From assembly GCA_002746365.1 (NCBI GenBank), contig NVWZ01000048.1:1869-13702 (forward strand): a DNA stretch of 11,834 bases. Direction: 5' to 3'. Every line of letters begins with the position of its first letter. Position 1 is the first letter of the stretch. The position numbers and the translations under genes are program-made. The notes under the pieces are model-generated. The model had not been told where the DNA came from, searched no databases, and saw only the letters and a program-made list of their open reading frames with translations. Below are positions 1 to 8,212 of the stretch, in pieces. Source of the stretch: Thiotrichaceae bacterium. Lineage in GTDB: Bacteria > Pseudomonadota > Gammaproteobacteria > SZUA-229.

Positions 1-164
1 CGATTACTTTTGCAAGAATCTTCAGATAAATGAGTTGGGGTAATTAATAGGGTAAAGTGGCGAGAGCCAAATCGAAGAGGTTTTTTAAATACAGATTGAA
101 AGTGACCGGGAGTCAGTAAACGTGACTCCCGATTAAATTCATAAGTAACCTGATTGGTTACCAT
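1..164 (-). CDS. rnpA: Ribonuclease P protein component, N-terminal part (window edge)
   Basis: This is the protein subunit (C5) of RNase P, which binds the catalytic RNA and helps it cleave 5' leaders from pre-tRNAs. Only the first 54 codons are present; the gene runs off the left edge, so the basic RNR signature of the family is not visible. The reading frame begins MVTNQVTYEFNRESRLLTPG and continues with HFQSVFKKPLRFGSRHF, the usual N-terminal pattern of RnpA (F-x-R-x-x-R-L-L-T-x-x-x-F-x-x-V-F). ATG 164 is preceded on its own strand by a purine-rich AAAGAGAA that could serve as ribosome-binding site. It lies 36 bp downstream of the rpmH stop, the conserved rpmH-rnpA order, and is probably cotranscribed from the rpmH promoter. 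Identification is firm; the exact start is less certain. Confidence 0.93.
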   Translation of the reverse strand, partial: MVTNQVTYEFNRESRLLTPGHFQSVFKKPLRFGSRHFTLLITPTHLSEDSCKSN

Positions 165-200
165 CTTAATTCTCTTTCTGGTGAAGAAAAAGAGTCAAGA

Positions 201-335
201 TTAAGCACTAAGGCGAACACGCCCTTTAGCACGGCGACGAGCTATAACGGCACGGCCATTCTTAGTTGCCATGCGTGCACGGAATCCGTGGTTACGCTTA
301 CGCTTTAATACGCTAGGTTGAAATGTTCTTTTCAT
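201..335 (-). CDS. rpmH: 50S ribosomal protein L34 (44 aa)
   Basis: L34 is a small, very basic protein of the large ribosomal subunit that binds 23S rRNA. The minus-strand frame from ATG 335 to TAA 201 gives 44 residues, starting [20 protein letters not shown] and ending GRVRLSA. That is the full family length, with near-universal motifs ([23 protein letters not shown]). It is divergent from dnaA and upstream of rnpA, the standard bacterial dnaA-rpmH-rnpA arrangement. A strong promoter sits about 75-100 bp upstream. Only a weak GGA-type ribosome-binding site is visible. Too short for most ORF cut-offs, but unmistakable. Confidence 0.98.
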   Translation of the reverse strand: MKRTFQPSVLKRKRNHGFRARMATKNGRAVIARRRAKGRVRLSA

Positions 336-409
336 TACGCTAATCCGTCGGTTGTTGTTGCCCTGACAAAAAAGCCATTATGAGCACACTGGTCTAAAAA
401 AGAGGGCGA

Positions 410-438
410 ATTCTAAAGCTTAACCAAACCATTGTCAA
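410..438 (-). promoter_or_regulatory. Sigma70 promoter for rpmH-rnpA
   Basis: On the minus strand there is a perfect -35 box TTGACA (438-433), a 17-bp spacer and a -10 box TAGAAT (415-410, five of six consensus bases). The predicted transcription start is near 403, giving a leader of about 68 nt before the rpmH ATG at 335. Strength and position fit a ribosomal-protein promoter. This is sequence matching only. Confidence 0.8.
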
Positions 439-464
439 TAAATAATATCCTCTTATTTACAAAT

Positions 465-490
465 GATCTTTGTATGGATCTTTTAGATCT
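465..490 (+). repeat. Cluster of three GATCTT motifs (possible Dam-methylated DUE 13-mers)
   Basis: GATCTT occurs at 465, 477 and 486, spaced 12 and 9 bp, and these are the only GATC sites I see in the whole 336-913 interval. They resemble the GATCTnTTnTTTT 13-mers of the E. coli oriC unwinding element and are followed by a very A/T-rich stretch and then a DnaA box at 543. The 13-mer resemblance is partial beyond GATCT, so the unwinding role is a hypothesis. Confidence 0.4.
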
Positions 491-542
491 TACAGAGAAA
501 GTAACTAATATTTTGTTATTTCCATAATTTTAAAAAAATAAA

Positions 543-551
543 ATATCCACA
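543..551 (+). promoter_or_regulatory. DnaA box (one mismatch)
   Basis: ATATCCACA differs from the strong DnaA box TTATCCACA only in the first base. It sits in A/T-rich DNA between the GATCTT cluster and the dnaA promoter region. A binding role is inferred from the consensus. Confidence 0.6.
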
Positions 552-626
552 GGTTTTGATAATACTAGCTAAGCTTATTATTGGCTTTGAATTTATATCT
601 ACATAAGTAAATGTAATATATGTCTT

Positions 627-642
627 TTTTACGATTTTACGA
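627..642 (+). repeat. Tandem 8-bp direct repeat TTTTACGA x2
   Basis: TTTTACGA at 627-634 is immediately repeated at 635-642 and followed by TTTG, so a third unit begins but does not complete. It lies within the A/T-rich candidate origin region. Function is unknown and chance is possible in DNA this A/T-rich. Confidence 0.45.
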
Positions 643-725
643 TTTGTTAAATTAATAATGTTTATCAATTTAAAATGGTTAATATATTACTGATGAAAAT
701 AATTGATAATATTTGTTTGTCAATA

Positions 726-754
726 TTGCACTTGTGGATAAGTATAGAGATAAT
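726..754 (+). promoter_or_regulatory. Candidate dnaA promoter
   Basis: A -35-like TTGCAC (726-731), a 17-bp spacer and a -10 GATAAT (749-754) point toward dnaA, with a predicted start near 761 and a leader of about 150 nt. The perfect DnaA box at 733-741 lies entirely in the spacer, as expected for DnaA autorepression. An alternative TATACT at 888-893 has only a poor -35 and would leave a very short leader. This is a match by eye, not a mapped start. Confidence 0.5.
733..741 (-). promoter_or_regulatory. Perfect DnaA box in the dnaA promoter spacer
   Basis: The plus strand reads TGTGGATAA, the exact complement of the high-affinity box TTATCCACA. It falls between the -35 and -10 elements of the candidate dnaA promoter, where bound DnaA would block RNA polymerase. 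It could also act as part of an origin. Confidence 0.75.
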
Positions 755-903
755 GGTAGTACATAATAATAAATTTCACTTGCGCTAGTTTTTCAAGTTC
801 ATTATTTTTTGTTTCTTTTGGCACTAAATACTCTTCTTATTACTGCATTCATTTATCATAAATAGTGAATATAGTTTGCAAGCTGATTATACTACTTTCC
901 TTT

Positions 904-907
904 GGAG
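904..907 (+). promoter_or_regulatory. Ribosome-binding site that decides the dnaA start
   Basis: GGAG at 904-907 is followed by a 6-nt spacer and TTG 914. The alternative upstream TTG at 902 would overlap this GGAG and has no Shine-Dalgarno of its own, being preceded by ACTACTTTCC. An in-frame TGA at 884-886 rules out any earlier start. Confidence 0.7.
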
Positions 908-913
908 TTTTGG

Positions 914-2281
914 TTGGAACACTCACTATGGCAACGTTGCCTTTCCGTTCTTCAAGAAGAATTGCCTGCTCAGCAATTTAGTATGTGGATTCGACCATTA
1001 CAATGCGTTGTAAATGATAATGTTTTAACACTCTATGCCCCTAACCGATTTGTTCTGGACTGGGTGCGTGATAAATATGTTAATCGTATCAATGAATTAA
1101 TTACAATGACCGATGGAGAAGATGCCTATTTGTTAAGGTTTGATGTGGGTAGTAAACCTCTAACACCATTAGTTAAAAGTAACACTTCTTTATCTTCTAG
1201 TGCTCATTTTAGCAAAAATAATAAAGTGCCAACTGTAAATGAAGTTAATACAGGGATATCTAAAAAAGCTAATGTTAGATTGAAATATACCTTTGATAAT
1301 TTTGTCGAAGGTAAATCTAACCAATTAGCACGCGCTGCCGCATCTCAGGTTGCTGACAATCCAGGCGCTGCGTATAACCCTCTATTTATCTATGGAGGAA
1401 CCGGCCTTGGTAAAACTCATTTATTGCACGCCGTTGGTAATGCGATTTTAGAAAATAATCCGAATGCAAAAATTGCTTACATGCATTCTGAACGATTTGT
1501 TCAAGATATGGTAAAAGCGCTGCAAAATAATGAAATGGAAAAGTTTAAGCATTATTATCGAAGTGTTGATGCGCTATTAATAGATGATATCCAATTTTTT
1601 GCTGGTAAAGATAGAACCCAAGAAGAGTTTTTTCATACCTTTAATGCTTTATTAGAGGGCAATCAGCAAATTATTTTAACGAGTGATCGTTATCCAAAAG
1701 AAGTTGCTGTTGAAGATCGATTGAAATCTCGCTTTGGTTGGGGGTTAACTATTGCAATTGAGCCTCCTGAGTTAGAAACTCGCGTTGCAATTTTGAAGAA
1801 AAAAGCACAAGAGAGTAATATAAATCTTGCTGATGAGGTTGCTTTTTTTATTGCTAAGCGTTTGCGATCTAATGTACGTGAATTAGAAGGTGCTCTTAAC
1901 CGAGTTATTGCTAATGCTAATTTTACTGGTCGCGCCATTACTATAGACTTTGTACGTGAAGCATTACGAGATTTATTGGCATTACAAGACAAATTAGTCA
2001 CCATAGATAATATCCAACGTACAGTGGCAGAATATTATAAAATAAAAATAGCTGATTTATTGTCGAAGCGAAGAAACCGATCTGTTGCTAGACCTAGACA
2101 GCTAGCAATGGCATTATCTAAGGAATTAACTAATCACAGTTTGCCTGAAATTGGTGATGCTTTCGGTGGAAGAGATCATACTACTGTGCTTCATGCTTGT
2201 CGTAAAGTGAAGTCGTTGCGAGAAGAACTCCATGATATTAAAGAAGATTATTCCAATTTAATAAGAACACTTTCGTCTTGA
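914..2281 (+). CDS. dnaA: Chromosomal replication initiator protein DnaA
   Basis: DnaA binds DnaA boxes, oligomerises as ATP-DnaA, melts the origin and recruits the DnaB helicase. From TTG 914 it is 455 aa (E. coli 467) and starts [10 protein letters not shown], aligning residue for residue with E. coli MSLSLWQQCL. The longer frame from TTG 902 gives 459 aa. Domain I is at about 1-80, and a variable linker rich in Ser, Asn and Lys follows to about 120. The AAA+ domain has Walker A GGTGLGKT (161-168), Walker B LLIDDIQ (221-227), the SRFGWGL arginine-finger region (about 272-278) and sensor-2 motif [11 protein letters not shown] (about 320-330). Domain IV ends with the DNA-binding signature GGRDHTTV (418-425). 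There is no ATG start until residue 24, so initiation is at TTG, which often keeps expression low. A DnaA box in its promoter suggests autoregulation. It is followed after 89 bp by dnaN. Confidence 0.98.
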   Translation: MEHSLWQRCLSVLQEELPAQQFSMWIRPLQCVVNDNVLTLYAPNRFVLDWVRDKYVNRINELITMTDGEDAYLLRFDVGSKPLTPLVKSNTSLSSSAHFSKNNKVPTVNEVNTGISKKANVRLKYTFDNFVEGKSNQLARAAASQVADNPGAAYNPLFIYGGTGLGKTHLLHAVGNAILENNPNAKIAYMHSERFVQDMVKALQNNEMEKFKHYYRSVDALLIDDIQFFAGKDRTQEEFFHTFNALLEGNQQIILTSDRYPKEVAVEDRLKSRFGWGLTIAIEPPELETRVAILKKKAQESNINLADEVAFFIAKRLRSNVRELEGALNRVIANANFTGRAITIDFVREALRDLLALQDKLVTIDNIQRTVAEYYKIKIADLLSKRRNRSVARPRQLAMALSKELTNHSLPEIGDAFGGRDHTTVLHACRKVKSLREELHDIKEDYSNLIRTLSS

Positions 2282-2370
2282 TAAATAAACGTTAAGTGCT
2301 AAAGTATTTAAATCTAACATGTAATATTTTTCTTTAAAAATCAAAAGCATGAGTATAAGCAGGAATATAA

Positions 2371-3474
2371 ATGAAATTTTCAATTAATAGAGAAGCCTTA
2401 CTAAAACCGCTATTGTTAGTTTCTGGTGCTGTTGAACGTAAAAGTACATTACCTATTTTAGGAAATATCCTTTTTGTAGTAAGTGAGCAATCACTTACCT
2501 TAACTGCCACAGATTTAGAACTTGAAATGGTTGCTTATGCTGATATAGATAATCAAGGTGTTGAAGGTAAATTAACAATACCAGCAAGAAAGTTACTTGA
2601 TATATGTAAAAGCTTACCTGAAAATTCTTTGATCACTTTTACTGCTCAAGATGATACGGTTAAGTTGTGTACAGGACGTAGTCGCTATTCACTTTCAACC
2701 TTACCCGCCAGTGATTTTCCTAATATAGAAGAGTGGAAAGGTGATGTGGAATTTAAGTTACTCAAATCCGAATTATTGCGTTTGATTGAAAGTACTCATT
2801 TCTCTATGGCAAATCAAGATGTACGTTACTACCTTAATGGTATGTCTTTAGAAAGTGAAGGTAATGAAATACGCTCAGTAGCAACTGACGGTCATCGTTT
2901 AGCCATTTGTAAAATTTCCAATGATTCTTTAGCCTTACCAGCGAGACAAGTTATTGTTCCTAGAAAAGGTATTTTAGAAATAATTCGTTTACTAACACCA
3001 GTTGATGAAGAGGTTAACTTATATTTAGGCTCAAATCATATTCGCATAATTGATACTGAATTTTCATTCACCAGTAAGTTAGTTGATGGCCGTTTTCCAG
3101 ATTATCGTCGTGTGTTACCTCGTAATGGTGATAAGGTTTTTGTTACTGATAAAGAACAGCTTCGTCAAGTTTTATCACGTGCTTCGATTCTTTCTAATGA
3201 AAAATTTAAAGGAGTACGATTAAATTTTTCTAATTCGTTGTTAAAAATTACTGCAAACAACCCTGAACAAGAACAAGCAGAAGAAGAGTTAGAAATTGAT
3301 TTTCCATATGATGAATTAGAAATTGGTTTTAATGTCAGTTATGTACTTGATGTGCTTAGTGCAATAAAAGATGAACAAGTAAAATTTACTTTAGCGGATG
3401 CTAATTCTAGTGTAGTGATTGAAGGTGCTGATTCTGGTGAGGCACTTTACGTTGTTATGCCTATGCGTCTATAA
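2371..3474 (+). CDS. dnaN: DNA polymerase III subunit beta (sliding clamp)
   Basis: The beta clamp is a ring-shaped dimer that tethers Pol III and other partners (Pol I, ligase, MutS/MutL, Hda) to DNA. The protein is 367 aa against 366 in E. coli, consistent with three repeated clamp folds of about 120 residues each. It starts MKFSINREALLKPLLLVSGA. It carries the conserved ERKSTLPILGN, the TDLELEM strand, SVATDGHRLA in the middle domain and the C-terminal VMPMRL that forms part of the partner-binding pocket. A clear AGGA Shine-Dalgarno (2361-2364) sits 6 nt before ATG 2371. The 89-bp A/T-rich gap after dnaA shows no terminator, so it is probably cotranscribed with dnaA, though an extra promoter in the gap cannot be excluded. 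Nothing unusual is seen. Confidence 0.98.
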   Translation: MKFSINREALLKPLLLVSGAVERKSTLPILGNILFVVSEQSLTLTATDLELEMVAYADIDNQGVEGKLTIPARKLLDICKSLPENSLITFTAQDDTVKLCTGRSRYSLSTLPASDFPNIEEWKGDVEFKLLKSELLRLIESTHFSMANQDVRYYLNGMSLESEGNEIRSVATDGHRLAICKISNDSLALPARQVIVPRKGILEIIRLLTPVDEEVNLYLGSNHIRIIDTEFSFTSKLVDGRFPDYRRVLPRNGDKVFVTDKEQLRQVLSRASILSNEKFKGVRLNFSNSLLKITANNPEQEQAEEELEIDFPYDELEIGFNVSYVLDVLSAIKDEQVKFTLADANSSVVIEGADSGEALYVVMPMRL

Positions 3475-3522
3475 CTATCATTTATTGAATTCATCATTCC
3501 TTATGACAATTGAAGCAATGAA

Positions 3523-4671
3523 ATGAGTGTTGTTAAATTAATTAGCCAAAATTTTCGTAATCTAGATGGAGCACCAATTAATTTTCATCCTAAGTTAAAT
3601 TTTTTTATTGGTGATAATGGTAGTGGTAAGAGTAGCTTATTAGAAGCTCTCTTTTTTCTAGGGCATGGAAAGTCGTTTAGAACAAATAAAGTTGATTCAC
3701 TGGTTTGTCATGGTACTAAAAAATTTGTTGTCAGTATAAAAGATAACAATGACCGTCAACTTGGTTTAAGTAGAGATATATGTTCAGGCTTAACTAATAT
3801 AAAAATTGATGGGCAACGTTATAGTCGGTTATCTGTTTTAGCAAAAAATATTGCCATTCAGATTGTAACACCAGAGAGTTTTAAGCTTTTTTTTGGTGGA
3901 CCAAAAGAACGTAGGCGCTTTATTGATTTAGGAATGTTTCACGTGAAACATGACTTTTCTAATCTTTGGAAAAACTTCAATAGAGTGCTTAAACAGCGTA
4001 ATGCATGTATTCGTTTAGCTAATGCAAATCGAAATGAAAATAATAAATCAATGTTGTCCTATTGGACAGAACAATTCTGTCAATTGTCACTTGAAGTGTC
4101 AACGTTAAGAGCCTTATATGTTTCAGAGATTATTTTTGAACTGAATTGTTGGCTAGCTATTTTGTTACCAAGTATAAATGAAAGAGTTACAGTTCAATAT
4201 TTACAGGGTTGGCCACAAAAAAACACCCTTAGTGATGTACTCGCTACTAATCAAGATAGAGAAACTAGTTTTGGTTATAGTCTTTATGGAGCACACAAAT
4301 TTGATGTTAAGTTTCTTTTAGATAAAAAATCTATTGAAACTCAATTATCAAGAGGGCAACAAAAGTTGTTTTTATTAGCATTAACTTTTGCACAGGTAAG
4401 TTTTATTGCGCGAGTTAAATTAGTAAAACCAATTTTATTGATAGATGATATAGGTGCTGAATTAGATGTTATTTCACGTACAGCCTTATCTAATGCAATA
4501 GAACAATTAGATTGCCAAGTAATTATTACGGCAATTGAGCCAAGTGTATTACAACCATTTTTAGATACAAATGATGATAGAAAATTCAGCATGTTCCACG
4601 TGAAACATGGTAAAATATCAGAGAAATATCCAGACGATTCTGAGTTAAATAAATCAGAAAAAGCAATGTAG
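3523..4671 (+). CDS. recF: DNA replication and repair protein RecF, carrying two embedded parS sites
   Basis: RecF is an SMC/ABC-like ATPase that, with RecO and RecR, directs RecA onto gapped DNA at stalled forks. It is 382 aa, longer than E. coli (357). It has Walker A GDNGSGKSS (30-38), the ABC signature LSRGQQK (275-281) and Walker B ILLIDDIGAELD (304-315), so the ATPase looks intact. The C-terminal MFHVKHGKI (357-365) aligns with E. coli MFTVEKGKI; a charged tail of about 17 residues ending SEKAM follows and accounts for most of the extra length. The hexapeptide MFHVKH occurs twice (138-143 and 357-362), each time encoded by a 16-bp parS match. recF begins 48 bp after dnaN with only a weak ribosome-binding site and ends 18 bp before gyrB, so it is probably part of the dnaA-dnaN-recF-gyrB operon and poorly translated. 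Confidence 0.97.
   Translation: MSVVKLISQNFRNLDGAPINFHPKLNFFIGDNGSGKSSLLEALFFLGHGKSFRTNKVDSLVCHGTKKFVVSIKDNNDRQLGLSRDICSGLTNIKIDGQRYSRLSVLAKNIAIQIVTPESFKLFFGGPKERRRFIDLGMFHVKHDFSNLWKNFNRVLKQRNACIRLANANRNENNKSMLSYWTEQFCQLSLEVSTLRALYVSEIIFELNCWLAILLPSINERVTVQYLQGWPQKNTLSDVLATNQDRETSFGYSLYGAHKFDVKFLLDKKSIETQLSRGQQKLFLLALTFAQVSFIARVKLVKPILLIDDIGAELDVISRTALSNAIEQLDCQVIITAIEPSVLQPFLDTNDDRKFSMFHVKHGKISEKYPDDSELNKSEKAM
3935..3950. promoter_or_regulatory. parS centromere site 1 (inside recF)
   Basis: TGTTTCACGTGAAACA is an exact match to the bacterial parS consensus TGTTNCACGTGAAACA bound by chromosomal ParB/Spo0J. With one extra base on each side it is an 18-bp perfect palindrome (3934-3951). It is read in frame as Met-Phe-His-Val-Lys-His, residues 138-143 of RecF. 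ParB nucleates here and spreads, loading SMC/MukB-type condensins and moving origins apart through ParA. No parA or parB gene is in the window; in related bacteria they lie near mnmG and rsmG. Confidence 0.93.
4592..4607. promoter_or_regulatory. parS centromere site 2 (inside recF, near its 3' end)
   Basis: TGTTCCACGTGAAACA also matches the TGTTNCACGTGAAACA consensus exactly. Its only departure from perfect symmetry is at the degenerate fifth base. It lies 657 bp (219 codons) after site 1 and in the same frame, again encoding Met-Phe-His-Val-Lys-His (RecF residues 357-362). Two exact 16-mers in one gene are not expected by chance in DNA of this composition. Confidence 0.93.
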
Positions 4672-4680
4672 AGTGAATAG

Positions 4681-7131
<2,451 letters not shown>

Positions 7132-7176
7132 TCAAGTTACTACGCAGAATCATGGTGTAGTTAAAAATAAAATAAT

Positions 7177-7210
7177 AAGCCCGGTCTTCAATACTGGGCT
7201 TTTATCTTTT
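7177..7210 (+). terminator. Rho-independent terminator after gyrB
   Basis: AAGCCCGGT (7177-7185) and ACTGGGCTT (7193-7201) form a 9-bp stem with one G-T wobble and a 7-nt loop. A T-rich tract (7200-7210) follows. It lies 45 bp past the gyrB stop and separates the dnaA operon from glyQS. A-rich DNA on the left means it might also work weakly in the other direction. Confidence 0.88.
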
Positions 7211-7221
7211 AATTATTACAG

Positions 7222-7250
7222 TTGATTAATGACTTGTAATTAAATTTAAA
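7222..7250 (+). promoter_or_regulatory. Possible glyQS promoter
   Basis: TTGATT (7222-7227), a 17-bp spacer and TTTAAA (7245-7250) match the sigma70 boxes at four of six positions each. They lie between the gyrB terminator and the glyQ start. A promoter is needed here because of the terminator, but in such A/T-rich DNA this particular match is weak. Confidence 0.3.
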
Positions 7251-7273
7251 CAAAAAAGTGAACCTGAATACTC

Positions 7274-8212
7274 ATGACTAGTTTCAATTGTAAAACGTTT
7301 CAAGGCCTGATCTTGCAGTTGCAAGATTATTGGTCACGACAAGGTTGCGTTATCGTACAACCGTTAGATCTAGAAGTTGGTGCTGGAACATTCCACCCAA
7401 TGACTTTTTTGCGTTCAATAGGACCTGAGCCTATCAGTAGTGCTTATGTTCAACCTTGTCGACGACCAACGGATGGCCGGTATGGTGAAAATCCAAATCG
7501 CTTACAACATTATTATCAATTTCAAGTAATGTTAAAACCGTCTCCAAAAAACATCCAAGAGCTTTATCTCAATTCACTAAAAGAATTGGGTATTGATCCC
7601 TTAGTTCATGACATTCGTTTTGTTGAAGATAATTGGGAATCACCAACACTAGGTGCGTGGGGCTTAGGCTGGGAAATTTGGCTTAATGGTATGGAAATCA
7701 CCCAGTTTACTTATTTTCAACAAGTTGGTGGTTTAGAATGTACGCCAGTAACCGGTGAAATTACTTATGGTTTAGAACGTCTCGCCATGTATATTCAAAA
7801 CGTAGACAGTATTTATGATCTGGTGTGGGCTGATGGCCCTATGGGTACTGTGTACTATGGCGATATTTTTCATCAAAATGAAGTAGAGCAATCGACTTAT
7901 AATTTTGAATATGCTGACGTTGATGCATTATTTAAACAATTTGATCAATGTGAAAAAGATAGCCAAAAACTTATCGAGGCAAACTTACCATTACCCGCTT
8001 ATGAGCAAGTAATGAAAGCCTCACATGCTTTTAATTTACTTGATGCTCGTCACGCTATTTCAGTGACTGAACGCCAACGTTATATTTTACGTGTACGTGC
8101 TTTATCTAAAGCTTGTGCACAGGCCTATTATGCGAAACGAGAAGAGTTAGGCTTTCCTCTGTGTAATGATAATAAAAATAATGCTGATAATTCAGTTCAA
8201 GGAGTCAAATAA
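7274..8212 (+). CDS. glyQ: Glycyl-tRNA synthetase alpha subunit
   Basis: The alpha subunit of the bacterial alpha2beta2 glycyl-tRNA synthetase carries the class II catalytic core, which activates glycine with ATP and transfers it to tRNA-Gly in the cytoplasm. The protein is 312 aa (E. coli 303), the few extra residues being an Asn/Asp-rich tail after GFPLC. It shows [13 protein letters not shown] near the N-terminus, the class II motif 2 region [16 protein letters not shown] (from 63), the invariant [17 protein letters not shown] and motif 3 [11 protein letters not shown] (161-171). The stop overlaps the glyS start by one base (TAATG), indicating translational coupling and equal subunit output. 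The ribosome-binding site before ATG 7274 is poor. No T-box or other leader structure was found upstream. Confidence 0.98.
   Translation: MTSFNCKTFQGLILQLQDYWSRQGCVIVQPLDLEVGAGTFHPMTFLRSIGPEPISSAYVQPCRRPTDGRYGENPNRLQHYYQFQVMLKPSPKNIQELYLNSLKELGIDPLVHDIRFVEDNWESPTLGAWGLGWEIWLNGMEITQFTYFQQVGGLECTPVTGEITYGLERLAMYIQNVDSIYDLVWADGPMGTVYYGDIFHQNEVEQSTYNFEYADVDALFKQFDQCEKDSQKLIEANLPLPAYEQVMKASHAFNLLDARHAISVTERQRYILRVRALSKACAQAYYAKREELGFPLCNDNKNNADNSVQGVK

Larger units (their letters stand above)
336..913. other. AT-rich rpmH-dnaA intergenic region, candidate oriC or dnaA control region
   Basis: No gene is supportable in this stretch. It contains the divergent rpmH promoter (410-438), three GATCTT motifs at 465, 477 and 486, long A/T runs, a tandem TTTTACGA repeat (627-642), two good DnaA boxes (543-551 and 733-741) and a candidate dnaA promoter (726-754). 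The rpmH-dnaA interval is the replication origin in many bacteria, for example pseudomonads. In E. coli and Vibrio the origin lies by mnmG/mioC instead. Only two strong DnaA boxes are present, fewer than in a typical oriC, so this could be simply the autoregulated dnaA promoter region. The origin role is inference. Confidence 0.5.

Noticed and set aside
696..708. IHF-like site in the candidate origin
   Set aside because: Matches the reversed consensus with one mismatch, but such degenerate A/T-rich patterns are expected by chance here.
888..893. TATACT as a second dnaA -10 box
   Set aside because: The only -35 at proper spacing is GTGAAT (865-870), a poor match, and the leader would be too short for the GGAG site to be used well.
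1690..2004. Minus-strand 104-codon open frame inside dnaA
   Set aside because: Shadow of dnaA in another frame; low-complexity peptide without a recognisable domain or ribosome-binding site.
7140..7164. Small inverted repeat ACTAC...GTAGT after gyrB
   Set aside because: A 5-bp stem with a long loop is too weak; the real terminator is at 7177-7210.
7132..7273. T-box or glycine riboswitch upstream of glyQ
   Set aside because: The gap is only 142 bp, mostly the gyrB terminator and A/T-rich DNA. No T-box sequence, antiterminator or glycine-aptamer core could be seen.
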